Assembly: GCA_947631115.1 (NCBI GenBank)
Contig: CANRKB010000007.1
Span: forward strand, 1-64,000
Direction of reading: 5' to 3'
DNA length: 64,000 bases
Source: an uncultured Clostridia bacterium
GTDB lineage: Bacteria > Bacillota > Clostridia > Oscillospirales > Ruminococcaceae
The translations under genes and the position numbers were made by a program. The notes under the pieces are model-generated. The model saw only the letters and a program-made list of their open reading frames with translations, had not been told where the DNA came from and searched no databases. Below, piece by piece: positions 1 through 8,363 of this stretch. Numbering within the stretch: position 1 is the first letter of the stretch; the number at the start of each line of letters is the position of its first letter.

Positions 1-2
1 AA

Positions 3-149
3 ACCGCAGATAACAAAAATCCTGAATCTATGCGGATTTCAGTGAATCATTGCTGCGAACTACACGGATTCAGGATATATCTCAATGCAAACGGATCGAA
101 TTTAATTCTATCGGTATTGCATAAACAAAAAGTTGTAAATTACGGCTGA
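3..149 (+). CDS. Possible 3' end of a gene cut by the window edge
   Basis: Frame 3 is open from the window edge to a TGA at 147-149, giving 48 residues that end in KVVNYG. The two other forward frames close early. I do not recognise the sequence, and an open stretch this short can arise by chance, so this may be the tail of a gene that starts upstream or nothing at all. No terminator-like hairpin with a T run is obvious directly after it; the next gene starts at 305. Confidence 0.25.
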   Translation, partial: TADNKNPESMRISVNHCCELHGFRIYLNANGSNLILSVLHKQKVVNYG

Positions 150-304
150 CATTGGGGAGGTGAAAACATAAGATCGGGCTGTATTTTTGCAATCGAGTTG
201 AAATAAAAAGGGGGAAAATATTCGGTAAAATTTCGGCTGTCGCCAAATACAAAAATATTCAATTGGTTCATGACAAAGTTTCAATTATTAAGGAGGAAAA
301 CTTT

Positions 305-472
305 ATGTCAAAGCAGTTTAAGATAGGAATAGGGCTGTTATTATTCGGGATAATTCTCGCAAACGCAAACGCTTTCAATATAGGCTGGATACTTTGGACC
401 GTTGCCTGCGTGCTGGGCGTTGTCGGCTTGGTTTTAATTTTCACGGATGGTATCAGCAGCAATAAACAATAA
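305..472 (+). CDS. Small membrane protein, function unknown
   Basis: A 55-residue protein beginning MSKQFKIGIG. I chose the ATG at 305 over the longer track ORF because AAGGAGG lies at the right distance upstream (about 290-297). Nearly the whole chain is hydrophobic: two probable membrane helices (about residues 7-22 and 27-47) with a short loop, then a polar tail SSNKQ. It resembles the many two-helix small inner-membrane proteins of Firmicutes. The next gene, a lipoprotein, follows on the same strand after 76 bases and may be co-transcribed. No function can be assigned. Confidence 0.6.
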   Translation: MSKQFKIGIGLLLFGIILANANAFNIGWILWTVACVLGVVGLVLIFTDGISSNKQ

Positions 473-548
473 TTTACAAGCATAACCGATCATAAGTGTA
501 TAATTTAAAAAATGTATAAACGTATAAGCGTAAAATAAGGAGGTCTAT

Positions 549-1184
549 ATGAATAAATTATTCGGCATAAGCGCGGCATTAGTTCTTTCAATGCTCTTAG
601 CAGGCTGCTCGGAAAATAATGATAAGCCAAACACTTCGGGAAATTCTTCTCCAAGCAGCCAAAGCGAAACAAGCAATTCATCTGAGGAGAGTTCAAAACC
701 CGAGGAGTCCGATACAGAGTCATCTGCCGACGCCGAAGCAATAAGCATAAACAGCGACGTTGTATGGGGACTTGGAAAGACGCTCGACGAGCTAAAGGGA
801 AAATACGGCGAGGTCAATGGCGGCTACGGAGCTATGAATGTTTATTATTTTGATAACGGCTATGGGAGATACATAGTACAAGACGGCGTCTGCACATGGA
901 TCGACGCCATTAATACGTCCGATATTCTCAAAGGCAGTTTCTCTGTTTTAAATTATGAGGAATTGGCAAGCCGCGCGGAAATTGATTATTGGCATATTGA
1001 TGATAAGCCCGATGATTTGTCTGACTGCTGGTGGGCATATTTTACTCACCCCGACTACAGCGGCGTTACTTTCGCGGTATATTCTCAGACGGCAAGAGAT
1101 GAGATAAAAGCCGATACAGTTGGAGTATCGATATGGCAAAGCGATCCCGAAACCTTGGTAGGTCCGTCCGACTATAACGGTTAA
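549..1184 (+). CDS. Secreted lipoprotein, function unknown
   Basis: A 211-residue predicted lipoprotein. The N-terminus is a signal peptide ending in the lipobox LLAGC, so Cys20 should be lipidated after signal peptidase II cleavage and anchor the protein outside the cell. Residues about 21-65 are a low-complexity Ser/Glu/Asn linker of the kind that spaces a domain from the membrane. The folded part begins near residue 68 (VVWGLGKTLDELKGKYGEV) and is about 140 residues; its start resembles domains in which a short motif senses sequence periodicity in Clostridia, but I cannot name a family. AAGGAGG at 538-544 supports the ATG at 549. Confidence 0.75.
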   Translation: MNKLFGISAALVLSMLLAGCSENNDKPNTSGNSSPSSQSETSNSSEESSKPEESDTESSADAEAISINSDVVWGLGKTLDELKGKYGEVNGGYGAMNVYYFDNGYGRYIVQDGVCTWIDAINTSDILKGSFSVLNYEELASRAEIDYWHIDDKPDDLSDCWWAYFTHPDYSGVTFAVYSQTARDEIKADTVGVSIWQSDPETLVGPSDYNG

Positions 1185-1249
1185 ATAACAGCGTTCGGCA
1201 GTTTTATTTTCCGAATTGAGGACTTCCGTTAAACTTTTCAAATCTCCTC

Positions 1250-1278
1250 TTGAAATTTTTCGGAGTATGTTGTATAAT
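1250..1278 (+). promoter_or_regulatory. Sigma-A-type promoter of the PfkB kinase gene
   Basis: TTGAAA at 1250-1255 and a perfect TATAAT at 1273-1278 with a 17-base spacer, about 55 bases before the kinase start. Confidence 0.75.
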
Positions 1279-1332
1279 GTTAGTTAGAGAATATTTTCTC
1301 TTATATCAAATGCAATTATAAGGAGATAAGCT

Positions 1333-2421
1333 ATGGAACATTATAACCCGCTCCTCCCGAAAGACGGAAATCAGAAAAAGTTTATTACCATTGGCGAGAT
1401 AATGCTTCGCCTTACGCCTCCGAATTATGAAAAAATTCGTATGGCTTCTACGTTTGAAGCAAGCTATGGCGGCAGTGAAGCCAATATCGCTCTTGCGCTT
1501 GCAAACCTTGGCGTTGACAGCACGTTTTTCAGCGTCGTTCCCAACAACAGCCTCGGAAAGAGCGCAGTGCGCATGCTGCGTTCAAACGACGTTCATTGCA
1601 CGCCCGTTATTTTGTCAACCGTCGAGGAAACGCCTACTCATAGGCTCGGAACTTATTATCTCGAAACAGGCTACGGAATACGCCCGAGCAAGGTTACATA
1701 CGACCGTATGCATAGCGCTATAACCGAGTATAATTTCGACAACTACGACATTGACTCGCTGCTCGAGGGATTTGACTGGCTGCATTTGAGCGGCATTACT
1801 CCCGCGCTCGGAGATAACTGCAGAAAGCTTATCATGAACTGTATTAAAAAGGCAAAGGAAAAAGGGCTTATAGTAAGCTTTGACGGAAACTTCCGCAGTC
1901 AGCTCTGGAGCTGGGAAGAAGCTCGCGACTATTGCACGGAGTGCCTGCCTTATGTAGACGTTCTTCTCGGAATCGAGCCTTATCATCTCTGGAAAGACGA
2001 GGGCGACCACTCGAAGGGCGACTGGAAAGACGGAGTTCCGCTCCAGCCCTCTTACGAGGAACAGGAAGACGTGTTCTGCCATTTTGTCGACAGGTATCCG
2101 AATTTAAAGTGCATAGCGCGTCATGTACGTTATGCTCATAGCGGAAGCGAGAACAGCCTTAAAGCGTTTATGTGGTACGACGGACATACCTTTGAGAGCA
2201 GACTGTTTACGTTTAACATACTTGACAGAGTCGGCGGCGGCGACGCATTTGCGAGCGGACTTATCTATGCCATGATGAACAACTTCAAGCCTATAGATAT
2301 GATAAACTTCGCCGTTGCGTCAAGCGTTATAAAGCACACCATCCACGGCGACGGAAACATAACCGATGACGTTCAGAGCATTCGCAACCTTATGAATATG
2401 AACTACGACATCAAGAGATAA
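1333..2421 (+). CDS. PfkB-family sugar kinase, 2-dehydro-3-deoxygluconokinase-like
   Basis: A 362-residue ribokinase/PfkB-fold kinase. The N-terminal signature appears as GEIMLRLTPP followed by YGGSEANIALALANLG, the substrate-binding Gly-Gly region, and the C-terminal signature as DRVGGGDAFASGL, where the Asp of GGGDA is the catalytic base. The overall pattern (GEIMLRL start, SFDGNFRSQLW) is closest to 2-keto-3-deoxygluconate kinases, which phosphorylate KDG to KDPG in uronate breakdown, but no KDPG aldolase or uronate genes are adjacent, so substrate is inferred. It has its own promoter and AAGGAG ribosome site and is followed by a long repeat-rich spacer. Confidence 0.85.
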   Translation: MEHYNPLLPKDGNQKKFITIGEIMLRLTPPNYEKIRMASTFEASYGGSEANIALALANLGVDSTFFSVVPNNSLGKSAVRMLRSNDVHCTPVILSTVEETPTHRLGTYYLETGYGIRPSKVTYDRMHSAITEYNFDNYDIDSLLEGFDWLHLSGITPALGDNCRKLIMNCIKKAKEKGLIVSFDGNFRSQLWSWEEARDYCTECLPYVDVLLGIEPYHLWKDEGDHSKGDWKDGVPLQPSYEEQEDVFCHFVDRYPNLKCIARHVRYAHSGSENSLKAFMWYDGHTFESRLFTFNILDRVGGGDAFASGLIYAMMNNFKPIDMINFAVASSVIKHTIHGDGNITDDVQSIRNLMNMNYDIKR

Positions 2422-2439
2422 TTCAGGCACAAAGATGCG

Positions 2440-2478
2440 CAAGGGGGAAAACCTTTTGAAAAAGGTTTTCCCCCTTGG
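2440..2478 (+). terminator. Hairpin after the PfkB kinase gene
   Basis: AAGGGGGAAAACCTTTTG followed by an AAAAGGTTTTCCCCCTT arm forms a strong inverted repeat just after the stop at 2421. It lacks a clean T run, so it may be a repeat-borne hairpin that also ends transcription. Confidence 0.5.
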
Positions 2479-2570
2479 ACCCTCTTTCCAAAACTTTTAT
2501 GTACCGCCGCTGACGCGGCGGACGAAGGACAAAAAACATTTCCGCTTTCCGACCGCACCGCAAGGCGCGG

Positions 2571-2951
2571 CACGAAAGTTTTTTGAAAAGGGAGTCCAGA
2601 GGGAAAAAATTTTTTTCAAAAAATTTTTTCCCTCTGGTCGCGGCGAAGCCGCGAAACTTCGCTTTATAGCGCTAAATGGTGCGGGGAAAACAAGAGTTTT
2701 CCCCGCATTGCCGTTTCAAAGCCGTGCTTTGAAACGGCAATCCTAAAACAAGTTTTGAGCGGGGAACCACCTCAAAAGTGAAATAACTTTAGAGCGGGAA
2801 AGAAAAACGTTAAGGCTATAAAAAAGTGATAAATGAGCGAACAGCTTTTCGGCTATTACTGAATACTGTACCCTGTACACTGTCAACTGCCCGACTAGAA
2901 GCTAGAGTCTAGAAGCAAGAGGCTAGAGTTTAAACTCCAGCCTCTTTTTAT
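2571..2951 (+). repeat. Composite intergenic repeat, copy 1 (opposed copy at 28694-29135)
   Basis: This spacer carries, in order, a GAAAGTTTTTTGAAAAG block, an A/T hairpin GGGAAAAAATTTTTTTC, a hairpin TGCGGGGAAAACAAGAGTTT closing with CCCCGCA, a hairpin ATTGCCGTTTCAAAGC closing with GCTTTGAAACGGCAAT, a run of about 110 bases with no structure I can see, CAGTNNA-type heptamers, and a GCTAGAG/AAGAGG-type heptamer tract ending in CCTCTTTTTA. The same blocks in the same order occur on the opposite strand at 28694-29135, where two further blocks are inserted. The track ORF 2435-2746 lies within the hairpins and is not a gene. The remainder of this gene-free gap (2952-3060) holds more CCTCTAA heptamers. 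Confidence 0.85.
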
Positions 2952-3070
2952 TCGTCATATTTGGCGAACAGCCTTTCGGCTTAAACTCTAACCTCTTACC
3001 TCTAACCTCTAACCTCTAAATGCCGTCGCTTAATGGTATCTGTAAAAATCGGGAAAATTTATTTTTCGTA

Positions 3071-3127
3071 TTGACAAAGACAATATCAAGTGATATAATA
3101 TAACTAGTGTTATATAACATATGTTAT
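3071..3127 (+). promoter_or_regulatory. TetR promoter with two adjacent 14-bp palindromic operators
   Basis: TTGACA at 3071-3076 and TATAAT at 3094-3099 with a 17-base spacer. Directly after the -10 box come two abutting 14-bp units of form ATAAC-N4-GTTAT: ATAACTAGTGTTAT (3100-3113) and the perfect palindrome ATAACATATGTTAT (3114-3127). Their place over the transcription start fits autorepression by the TetR-type product encoded at 3146. Confidence 0.85.
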
Positions 3128-3145
3128 TCAAAAGGAGAACAAACA

Positions 3146-3712
3146 ATGCCGCCAAAATCAAAAATCACGAGAGAAATGGTAATAGACGCAGCGTTTGAGA
3201 TAGCCCGTAAAACGGGTGCGGAAAATATAAACGCGCGGTCGGTGTCAAAGGAACTGAAATGTTCTACTCAGCCTGTAATGTACCACTTCGCAACGATAGA
3301 GGAGTTAAAAAAAGCCGCCTATGAAAAGGCGGACAACTATCATTCGGAGTATCTGATGAAGATTGAAAACATAGAAGTTATGCTCGGGATAGGTTTAAAC
3401 TATATCAGATTTGCGATAGAAGAGCCGCATTTATTCCGTTTTCTTTTTCAGTCGGATTATTTTAAAGGCGCGACTTTGCTTGAATTGATAGACGCCGAAG
3501 AGCTTGCTCCTTTGCTTATGATGATGCAAGGTTCAATGGGAAAAAGCATGGAGCAGGTAAAAAAGATTTTTATAACGTTATTTTTATTTGCCCACGGCTA
3601 TGCAAGCATAATTGCAAACAATTCGCTGAAGTATGACGAAGAACTTATAAAGACTCATCTTGAGCAGGCGTACAGGGGCGCGGTATTAGCGGTAAAGGGG
3701 GAAGCGAAATGA
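3146..3712 (+). CDS. TetR-family transcriptional regulator
   Basis: A 188-residue repressor. The N-terminal helix-turn-helix spans about residues 8-55 (TREMVIDAAFEIARKTGAEN, then a recognition helix around STQPVMYHFATIEEL). The C-terminal part is alpha-helical and should bind a ligand and dimerise. I use the ATG at 3146, not the track start at 3107, because the earlier codon lies inside the operator and AAAGGAG sits at 3131. Its stop overlaps the start of the CPBP protease gene by four bases (ATGA), so the two are translated together and the regulator probably controls both through the paired operators upstream. Confidence 0.85.
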   Translation: MPPKSKITREMVIDAAFEIARKTGAENINARSVSKELKCSTQPVMYHFATIEELKKAAYEKADNYHSEYLMKIENIEVMLGIGLNYIRFAIEEPHLFRFLFQSDYFKGATLLELIDAEELAPLLMMMQGSMGKSMEQVKKIFITLFLFAHGYASIIANNSLKYDEELIKTHLEQAYRGAVLAVKGEAK

Positions 3713-4371
3713 AAAACGAACAAGTTCATAATGATAAAAAGAGCGTTGTCCTGACGGTAATAGGCGCGGCGATAATGATATTGCTGACAATAACAAAAGT
3801 CGTACCGTCCTCAAAAATTGCCGGGATCTCCGTGTTTGTGGGAATAGCGTTTTTCTTTATTACGGAAATGGTTTCAAAAACCGAAAGAACAGGCTTAAGG
3901 TTCAATACTATCCCCGCGGATCTGAAAAAGCGCGGAGTGATCCTATGGGCGCTCATGCCGGTTGTTATCTGCATTTTAACGGGCATTGCGGGAAATCTGA
4001 TTTTTCATGAGGAATATAAAGCCCATATACTGGGACGTGCAGGCGACATACTGACTTTTGACAAAATAGCGTTGTTGATAGTTGAGGTCGTTATAGCCGG
4101 ATTCGGCGAGGAAATTGCATACAGAGGATTTTTCTTCGGAAAGACATCGAAAATATTTCCTGTTTGTCTATGCGCAGTTGTGTCATCGCTTACTTTTGCG
4201 GCGGGGCATATTTCCGAGGGGAACATAGCGGTTGTGATTTATGACGTCGCCTGCGTATTTATCGACAGCTTGATCTATACGGCGGTTTATTATAAATCGG
4301 GCAACTGCCTTATCAGCACCTTTTCCCATATCCTCGCAAACTCGGTTTCAATTGTCATGTTGCTCTTTTAG
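3709..4371 (+). CDS. CPBP-family intramembrane metalloprotease
   Basis: A 220-residue multi-pass membrane protein with the three CPBP/Abi (CAAX-protease-like) motifs: GEEIAYRGFF (Glu-Glu pair and Arg), TFAAGH (His) and FSHILANS (His and Asn/Ser). These residues form the metal-dependent active site inside the membrane. Bacterial members take part in bacteriocin self-immunity or peptide processing, but this substrate is unknown. The gene overlaps the preceding TetR regulator by four bases and is presumably induced when the repressor releases its operators. Nothing bacteriocin-like is next to it. Confidence 0.85.
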   Translation: MKNEQVHNDKKSVVLTVIGAAIMILLTITKVVPSSKIAGISVFVGIAFFFITEMVSKTERTGLRFNTIPADLKKRGVILWALMPVVICILTGIAGNLIFHEEYKAHILGRAGDILTFDKIALLIVEVVIAGFGEEIAYRGFFFGKTSKIFPVCLCAVVSSLTFAAGHISEGNIAVVIYDVACVFIDSLIYTAVYYKSGNCLISTFSHILANSVSIVMLLF

Positions 4372-4374
4372 AAG

Positions 4375-4684
4375 TAAGAGATAAGAGGTAGGAGGTAAGA
4401 ATTCAAACCGAAACTGAATACAGCGTTGCACGCGAAGCGTTCAATGCGTACACTGTACCCTGTATACTGCAAATCCCTTGCTATGAAAAGCATAGCAAGG
4501 GATTTGCAACTGTCTAACCTTTACAAAAAAGATTTTTTTCAAGTTAGAATTTAAAACCACTCTTCGGGGAGTGCGCATTTTTACGGTTTTGCGAGCAAAG
4601 CGAGCAAAATTGAATTGCCATAAGGGCAATTCAAAGTAAAAATGTGCAGCGTTGAAGCCCACCGTAAAGGTGGGCTTCAATGCG
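4375..4684. repeat. Heptamer tracts and four strong palindromes between the CPBP gene and tRNA-Ser
   Basis: This 313-base gene-free stretch starts with AAGTAAGAGATAAGAGG-type heptamers, then CAGTNNA-type units around a GCGTTGCACGCGAAGCGTTC block that recurs near 24430 and 28775. A perfect 17-bp stem (GCAAATCCCTTGCTATG) follows at 4478-4516, then TTGAATTGCC/GGCAATTCAA at about 4610-4635, and GAAGCCCACC/GGTGGGCTTC at 4654-4678. The last lies just past the 3' end of the tRNA on its strand and may help terminate it. Confidence 0.75.
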
Positions 4685-4773
4685 TGGCGGAAGCGGTGGG
4701 ATTCGAACCCACGGTACGTTGCCGTACAACTGATTTCGAGTCAGTCCCGTTATGACCACTTCGATACGCTTCC
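4685..4773 (-). tRNA. tRNA-Ser (anticodon CGA)
   Basis: On the minus strand the acceptor arms GGAAGCG and CGCTTCC pair, followed by a G discriminator typical of serine tRNAs and an encoded CCA. The anticodon arm is ACTGA-CTCGAAA-TCAGT, giving anticodon CGA, which reads UCG. A long variable arm (GTAC-GGCAAC-GTAC) marks it as class II, and the T arm is GTGGG-TTCGAAT-CCCAC. Without CCA the gene is 4688-4773. Confidence 0.95.
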
Positions 4774-4883
4774 GAATAAGGAAAATGCAACAATAATATT
4801 ATACACGCTCCTGCGGGATTTGTCAAGTAGTTTTGTGAATTAAAAATTAAAATTCGACTGAGCAGTAAAAAGGACAAAAAATA

Positions 4884-4912
4884 TTGACAAATAACAGATT
4901 ATGAGTTATAAT
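4884..4912 (+). promoter_or_regulatory. Promoter of the DUF308-like gene
   Basis: TTGACA at 4884-4889, 17-base spacer, TATAAT at 4907-4912. Confidence 0.8.
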
Positions 4913-4973
4913 TTATATTAGGGTACTGTCAGTACAAATTTAAAACTTCAAGTTTTTGAAAGGCGGGAATTTT

Positions 4974-5567
4974 ATGGAACTCGACAAAATAAAAGCGCTG
5001 AGAAAAAATCTTATTCTCCTTGCAATGATAGAGCTTATCGGCGGATTGTTTATGATAATCTACCATACCGATACGCTCGACCTTATTGCCATAACCTTGG
5101 GAGTTGTGGCGGCGGCTTACGGCATTGTGTCGTTTCTTGTGTGGCTGGTAAAGAAAGAAAAGACAAACACGGTTTCCGTTATAGTTACGCTTGTTTTAGG
5201 CGTTGTGGTCGCGGCGTTTCTTATTTTCTTCAGAGACGAAGAGCATATAAAGATGATACTTACGTTAATTTTAGGTATCGTTGCGGCGGTCTTGGCTATC
5301 ATGAAACTCCCGAATGTCTTTGCTCTTAAAAAAGCGGGATATAAAAAGTGGGCGTTTGTGCTTATTCCTATCGCAATTACCATAGCTCTCGGCATTATTA
5401 TCGGACTCAAACCTTACGGCGATAACCCGATAGTTACTTCCGTGCTTCTCGGAGTTTCGCTTATAGGCGACTGCGCAACGGACATCTTCCTTTTTGCAGG
5501 CGCTACCGAAACGGAAAAGACATTTAAAAACTCTACCGAGATAGTTGAAGCGGACAAGGGCAAATAA
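4974..5567 (+). CDS. Multi-pass membrane protein, HdeD/DUF308-like
   Basis: A 197-residue protein with about six hydrophobic helices separated by very short loops, including a pattern of paired helices (LDLIAITLGVVAAAYGIVSFLVWLV) reminiscent of HdeD/DUF308 proteins. The ATG at 4974 is preferred over the TTG at 4956 because AAAGGCGGG precedes it at a normal spacing. The C-terminus (NSTEIVEADKGK) is polar and cytoplasmic. Role unknown; HdeD in E. coli is linked to acid stress, which cannot be extended here. It has a near-consensus promoter and the YfhO-like gene follows 80 bases later, possibly in the same transcript. Confidence 0.6.
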   Translation: MELDKIKALRKNLILLAMIELIGGLFMIIYHTDTLDLIAITLGVVAAAYGIVSFLVWLVKKEKTNTVSVIVTLVLGVVVAAFLIFFRDEEHIKMILTLILGIVAAVLAIMKLPNVFALKKAGYKKWAFVLIPIAITIALGIIIGLKPYGDNPIVTSVLLGVSLIGDCATDIFLFAGATETEKTFKNSTEIVEADKGK

Positions 5568-5647
5568 TTCTTTTCACTAAGCGTCTTTCGACTGAAACGC
5601 CCGCGGCGTTTGCGGTATTATCTCAATAAAAACGGGAGTTAAAATAA

Positions 5648-8284
5648 TTGACTGATATTTCGGGAAACGAAAAAAGAATTTGGGAGAAAATACGCGGCTT
5701 TTTTAAGAAAAACTATGCGTATTTTCTCGTGTTCTTTTTGCCTCAGATCGTTCTCTTTACGGCATATGCGCTGTTTGACGTCTATCCTTTCGGAGAACGC
5801 TCGGTGTTGGCGCTTGACTTAAATGCGCAGTATGTGACGTATTTCGACTATCTGCACGATGTTTTTTCGGGCAGGGAAAGCCTGTTTTATAACTGGTCGG
5901 GTTCTCTGTCGGAGGGCTTTTTGGGGCTGTTCGCGTATTATCTGGCAAGCCCTTTTAACCTCATTATCGTTATGTTCCCTCGGGATATGATAACCGAGGG
6001 AATAATGACTATGCTTCTCGTAAAGTCGGGAGCGGTCGGACTTTCGTCGTGTTTCTTTCTTAAAAAACACCGCGGTTATTCGGATTATACGGCGGTGTTG
6101 TTTTCGTGCATGTTCGCGCTCTGCGGATATTTTACGGCGCATACCATAAACCCGATGTGGCTGGACGGACTTATTGCGCTGCCGCTCGTGCTGGCGGGGA
6201 TAGAGAGGATAGTAAAAGAACGCAGGTTCTTGGTTTATTCGCTTTCGCTGTTGTATATCTTCGTTGCGAATTATTATATCGGCTATATGGTCGGCATTTT
6301 TTCCGCGCTCTATTTTATCTGTTATCTCTTTACCTGCGGCGTTCTCAAAAAAATTAAGGAATATCTCTATGCGGCAATAACGTTTGCGCTTGCTTCGGTT
6401 AGCTCCGTCCTTATGTCGGGAGTAATTATTCTCCCCGCGTACAAGGCTTTGCAGAACGGCAAAATGGACTATAACGCCACCGCGGATTTTTCCTTTGCCG
6501 AAAACTTTAATATAGGCGATATTTATATAAAACTTTTCCCCGCGACTTATGACACGGAGCGCCCCGACGGGCTTCCGATGCTGTATTGCGGAACGCTGGC
6601 GCTTATATTTGCGGTGATTTATTTCATGATGAAAAAGATACCGTTTATAAAACGCATAGGCGGCGGAGCGCTGCTGGGCGTTATGACGCTGTCGATGTAT
6701 ATAAAGCCCGTGGACATGCTCTGGCACGGCGGACAAGTTCCCGTGTGGATGCCGTACAGATACTCGTTTACAATAATTTTCCTGCTGATAATCTTTGGCG
6801 CGGAGGCTTTCGAGAACATTTCGGACGTGCGCAGAAAGCAGATAGGAAAAGCGTTCGGGCTGCTTATGTCGGGGCTGGTGCTGGCGGATTATTATGAGGG
6901 CGGAGAACATTTTGACACATCGCTTATTATAGTTATCCCGCTTATTTCTCTTTGCGCAATGACCTGCGTTGTTCTTGCATACAGAATGAGCAGGAACAAC
7001 AGGATAATTAAAATACTCGCGGGAGCGGCGGTCTGCCTTGAGCTTTTCGTAAGCTGCAGAAGCTATATGAGTTCCATTCATAGCGACGTTTATTATTCGC
7101 CGCGAGAGGATTATTTCGGCGAGATACTGCCGACAAGAGACGCCGTTCAGAAGCTGAAAGAATACGACGACGGTTTTTACCGCATGGAAAAGACCTACCA
7201 CCGCACTGTAAACGACAATATGGCGCTCGGAATTTACGGCGTTTCACATTCCACAAGCACTTTCAATTCCCGCGCTCTTAAATTGCTCAAAGACCTGGGC
7301 TTCGGCTCGCGCGACCATTATTCGAGATACGACGGCGCGACAATGCTGACTGACGATATTCTCGGAATAAAATACGTCCTGTCAAAGCGCGAGATACTGA
7401 CGCCGTATGACAGCGTTGTTCCCGTTGACGCAGAAAATGATATAAAGGTTTATGAAAACACCGACGCTTTGGGAGTTGCGTTTTTAGCCGACAAGGGCAT
7501 AATAAACTCATATATCGCCGACAGCTTGCCGTTTGGTTTTCAGCAGACTTTGGCGTCGCTGCTTTCGGGCGAGGAGCAGGAGATATTCGTTCCCATAAGC
7601 GATACGATTTTCGACAGCAAGAATGTTTCCATAGGCTCTACGACCGACAATCACGCTTCATATAAGAAAAGGAGCGGCGAAGCGGAAATAACCTATACCG
7701 TATATCCCGAGCAGAGCGGAGCGGTCTACGCTTATTTCCCGAGCTATTATGAGCGCGAATGTAACCTTTATATAAACGGCGAGTATATCAAAAACTATTA
7801 TGAAAACGAAAACTACAGCATAGTTTATCTCGGCACTTACAAAGCGGGCGAGGGCTTTGACGTTACTTTGAGACTTTGTAAAGACGATCTTTATATAAAA
7901 AACCCCGAGTTTTATGTTCTCGACAGCGAGGCTCTCGAAAGGTTTACGGCGGGTATTCGCGCGAGAAGCTCGGAGGTTAAGAAAAACAACAGCACTTCCT
8001 TTACAATAAAGGTAAACGCAGCCGAAGACAGCGCGCTGTTTACGTCCATTCCCTTTGAAGAGGGCTGGACCGCGGCGATAGACGGCGTTCCAGCAGAAAT
8101 ATGCTCGGGAGTGAATGAAACGCTTTTGTGCCTGAATGTTCCGAAGGGCGAACACACCATAGAGCTTAATTATTTTCCCGCGGGTTTAAGAACAGGCGTA
8201 ATGCTCACCGTTGCGGGAGTCGTAATGCTTACGGTTATGGTAGTGGTTAAGAGTAAGCTTAAGAACAGAAAGAGCGTTAAGTGA
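5648..8284 (+). CDS. YfhO-family membrane protein (GT-C-like glycosyltransferase)
   Basis: An 878-residue protein starting at TTG 5648 with GGGAG upstream. Residues about 20-480 hold a dozen or so membrane helices, with the early motif LALDLNAQYVTYFDYLHD typical of YfhO proteins, and the C-terminal third is an extracellular, mainly beta domain closed by one last helix (GVMLTVAGVVMLTVMVVV) and a basic tail. Bacillus YfhO relatives decorate teichoic acids with sugars from lipid-linked donors; a similar cell-surface glycosylation role is inferred. Its length is normal for the family. The 460-residue minus-strand ORF beneath it is a shadow. Confidence 0.85.
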   Translation: MTDISGNEKRIWEKIRGFFKKNYAYFLVFFLPQIVLFTAYALFDVYPFGERSVLALDLNAQYVTYFDYLHDVFSGRESLFYNWSGSLSEGFLGLFAYYLASPFNLIIVMFPRDMITEGIMTMLLVKSGAVGLSSCFFLKKHRGYSDYTAVLFSCMFALCGYFTAHTINPMWLDGLIALPLVLAGIERIVKERRFLVYSLSLLYIFVANYYIGYMVGIFSALYFICYLFTCGVLKKIKEYLYAAITFALASVSSVLMSGVIILPAYKALQNGKMDYNATADFSFAENFNIGDIYIKLFPATYDTERPDGLPMLYCGTLALIFAVIYFMMKKIPFIKRIGGGALLGVMTLSMYIKPVDMLWHGGQVPVWMPYRYSFTIIFLLIIFGAEAFENISDVRRKQIGKAFGLLMSGLVLADYYEGGEHFDTSLIIVIPLISLCAMTCVVLAYRMSRNNRIIKILAGAAVCLELFVSCRSYMSSIHSDVYYSPREDYFGEILPTRDAVQKLKEYDDGFYRMEKTYHRTVNDNMALGIYGVSHSTSTFNSRALKLLKDLGFGSRDHYSRYDGATMLTDDILGIKYVLSKREILTPYDSVVPVDAENDIKVYENTDALGVAFLADKGIINSYIADSLPFGFQQTLASLLSGEEQEIFVPISDTIFDSKNVSIGSTTDNHASYKKRSGEAEITYTVYPEQSGAVYAYFPSYYERECNLYINGEYIKNYYENENYSIVYLGTYKAGEGFDVTLRLCKDDLYIKNPEFYVLDSEALERFTAGIRARSSEVKKNNSTSFTIKVNAAEDSALFTSIPFEEGWTAAIDGVPAEICSGVNETLLCLNVPKGEHTIELNYFPAGLRTGVMLTVAGVVMLTVMVVVKSKLKNRKSVK

Positions 8285-8293
8285 TCATTGTTA

Positions 8294-8333
8294 TTCGGCA
8301 GCTTTCGGCACACGCAAAGGCTGCCGAATTTGT
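8294..8333 (+). terminator. Hairpin after the YfhO-like gene
   Basis: ATTCGGCAGC and GCTGCCGAAT arms flank a loop, followed by TTTG. The U tract is short, so termination may be partial. Confidence 0.5.
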
Positions 8334-8363
8334 TTAAGAAAATACGAAAGGAGTTGAGGTCGT

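Noticed and set aside
2435-2746. 103-residue plus-strand ORF after the PfkB kinase
   Set aside because: It lies fully within hairpin repeats that recur in reverse at 28694-29135; composition follows the palindromes, and there is no ribosome site.
2955-3020. CRISPR-like look of regularly repeated units
   Set aside because: Units are 7 bp, tandem and degenerate without spacers; no cas genes.
5819-7201. 460-residue minus-strand ORF
   Set aside because: Antisense to the YfhO-like gene; basic and Arg-rich sequence typical of a shadow frame.
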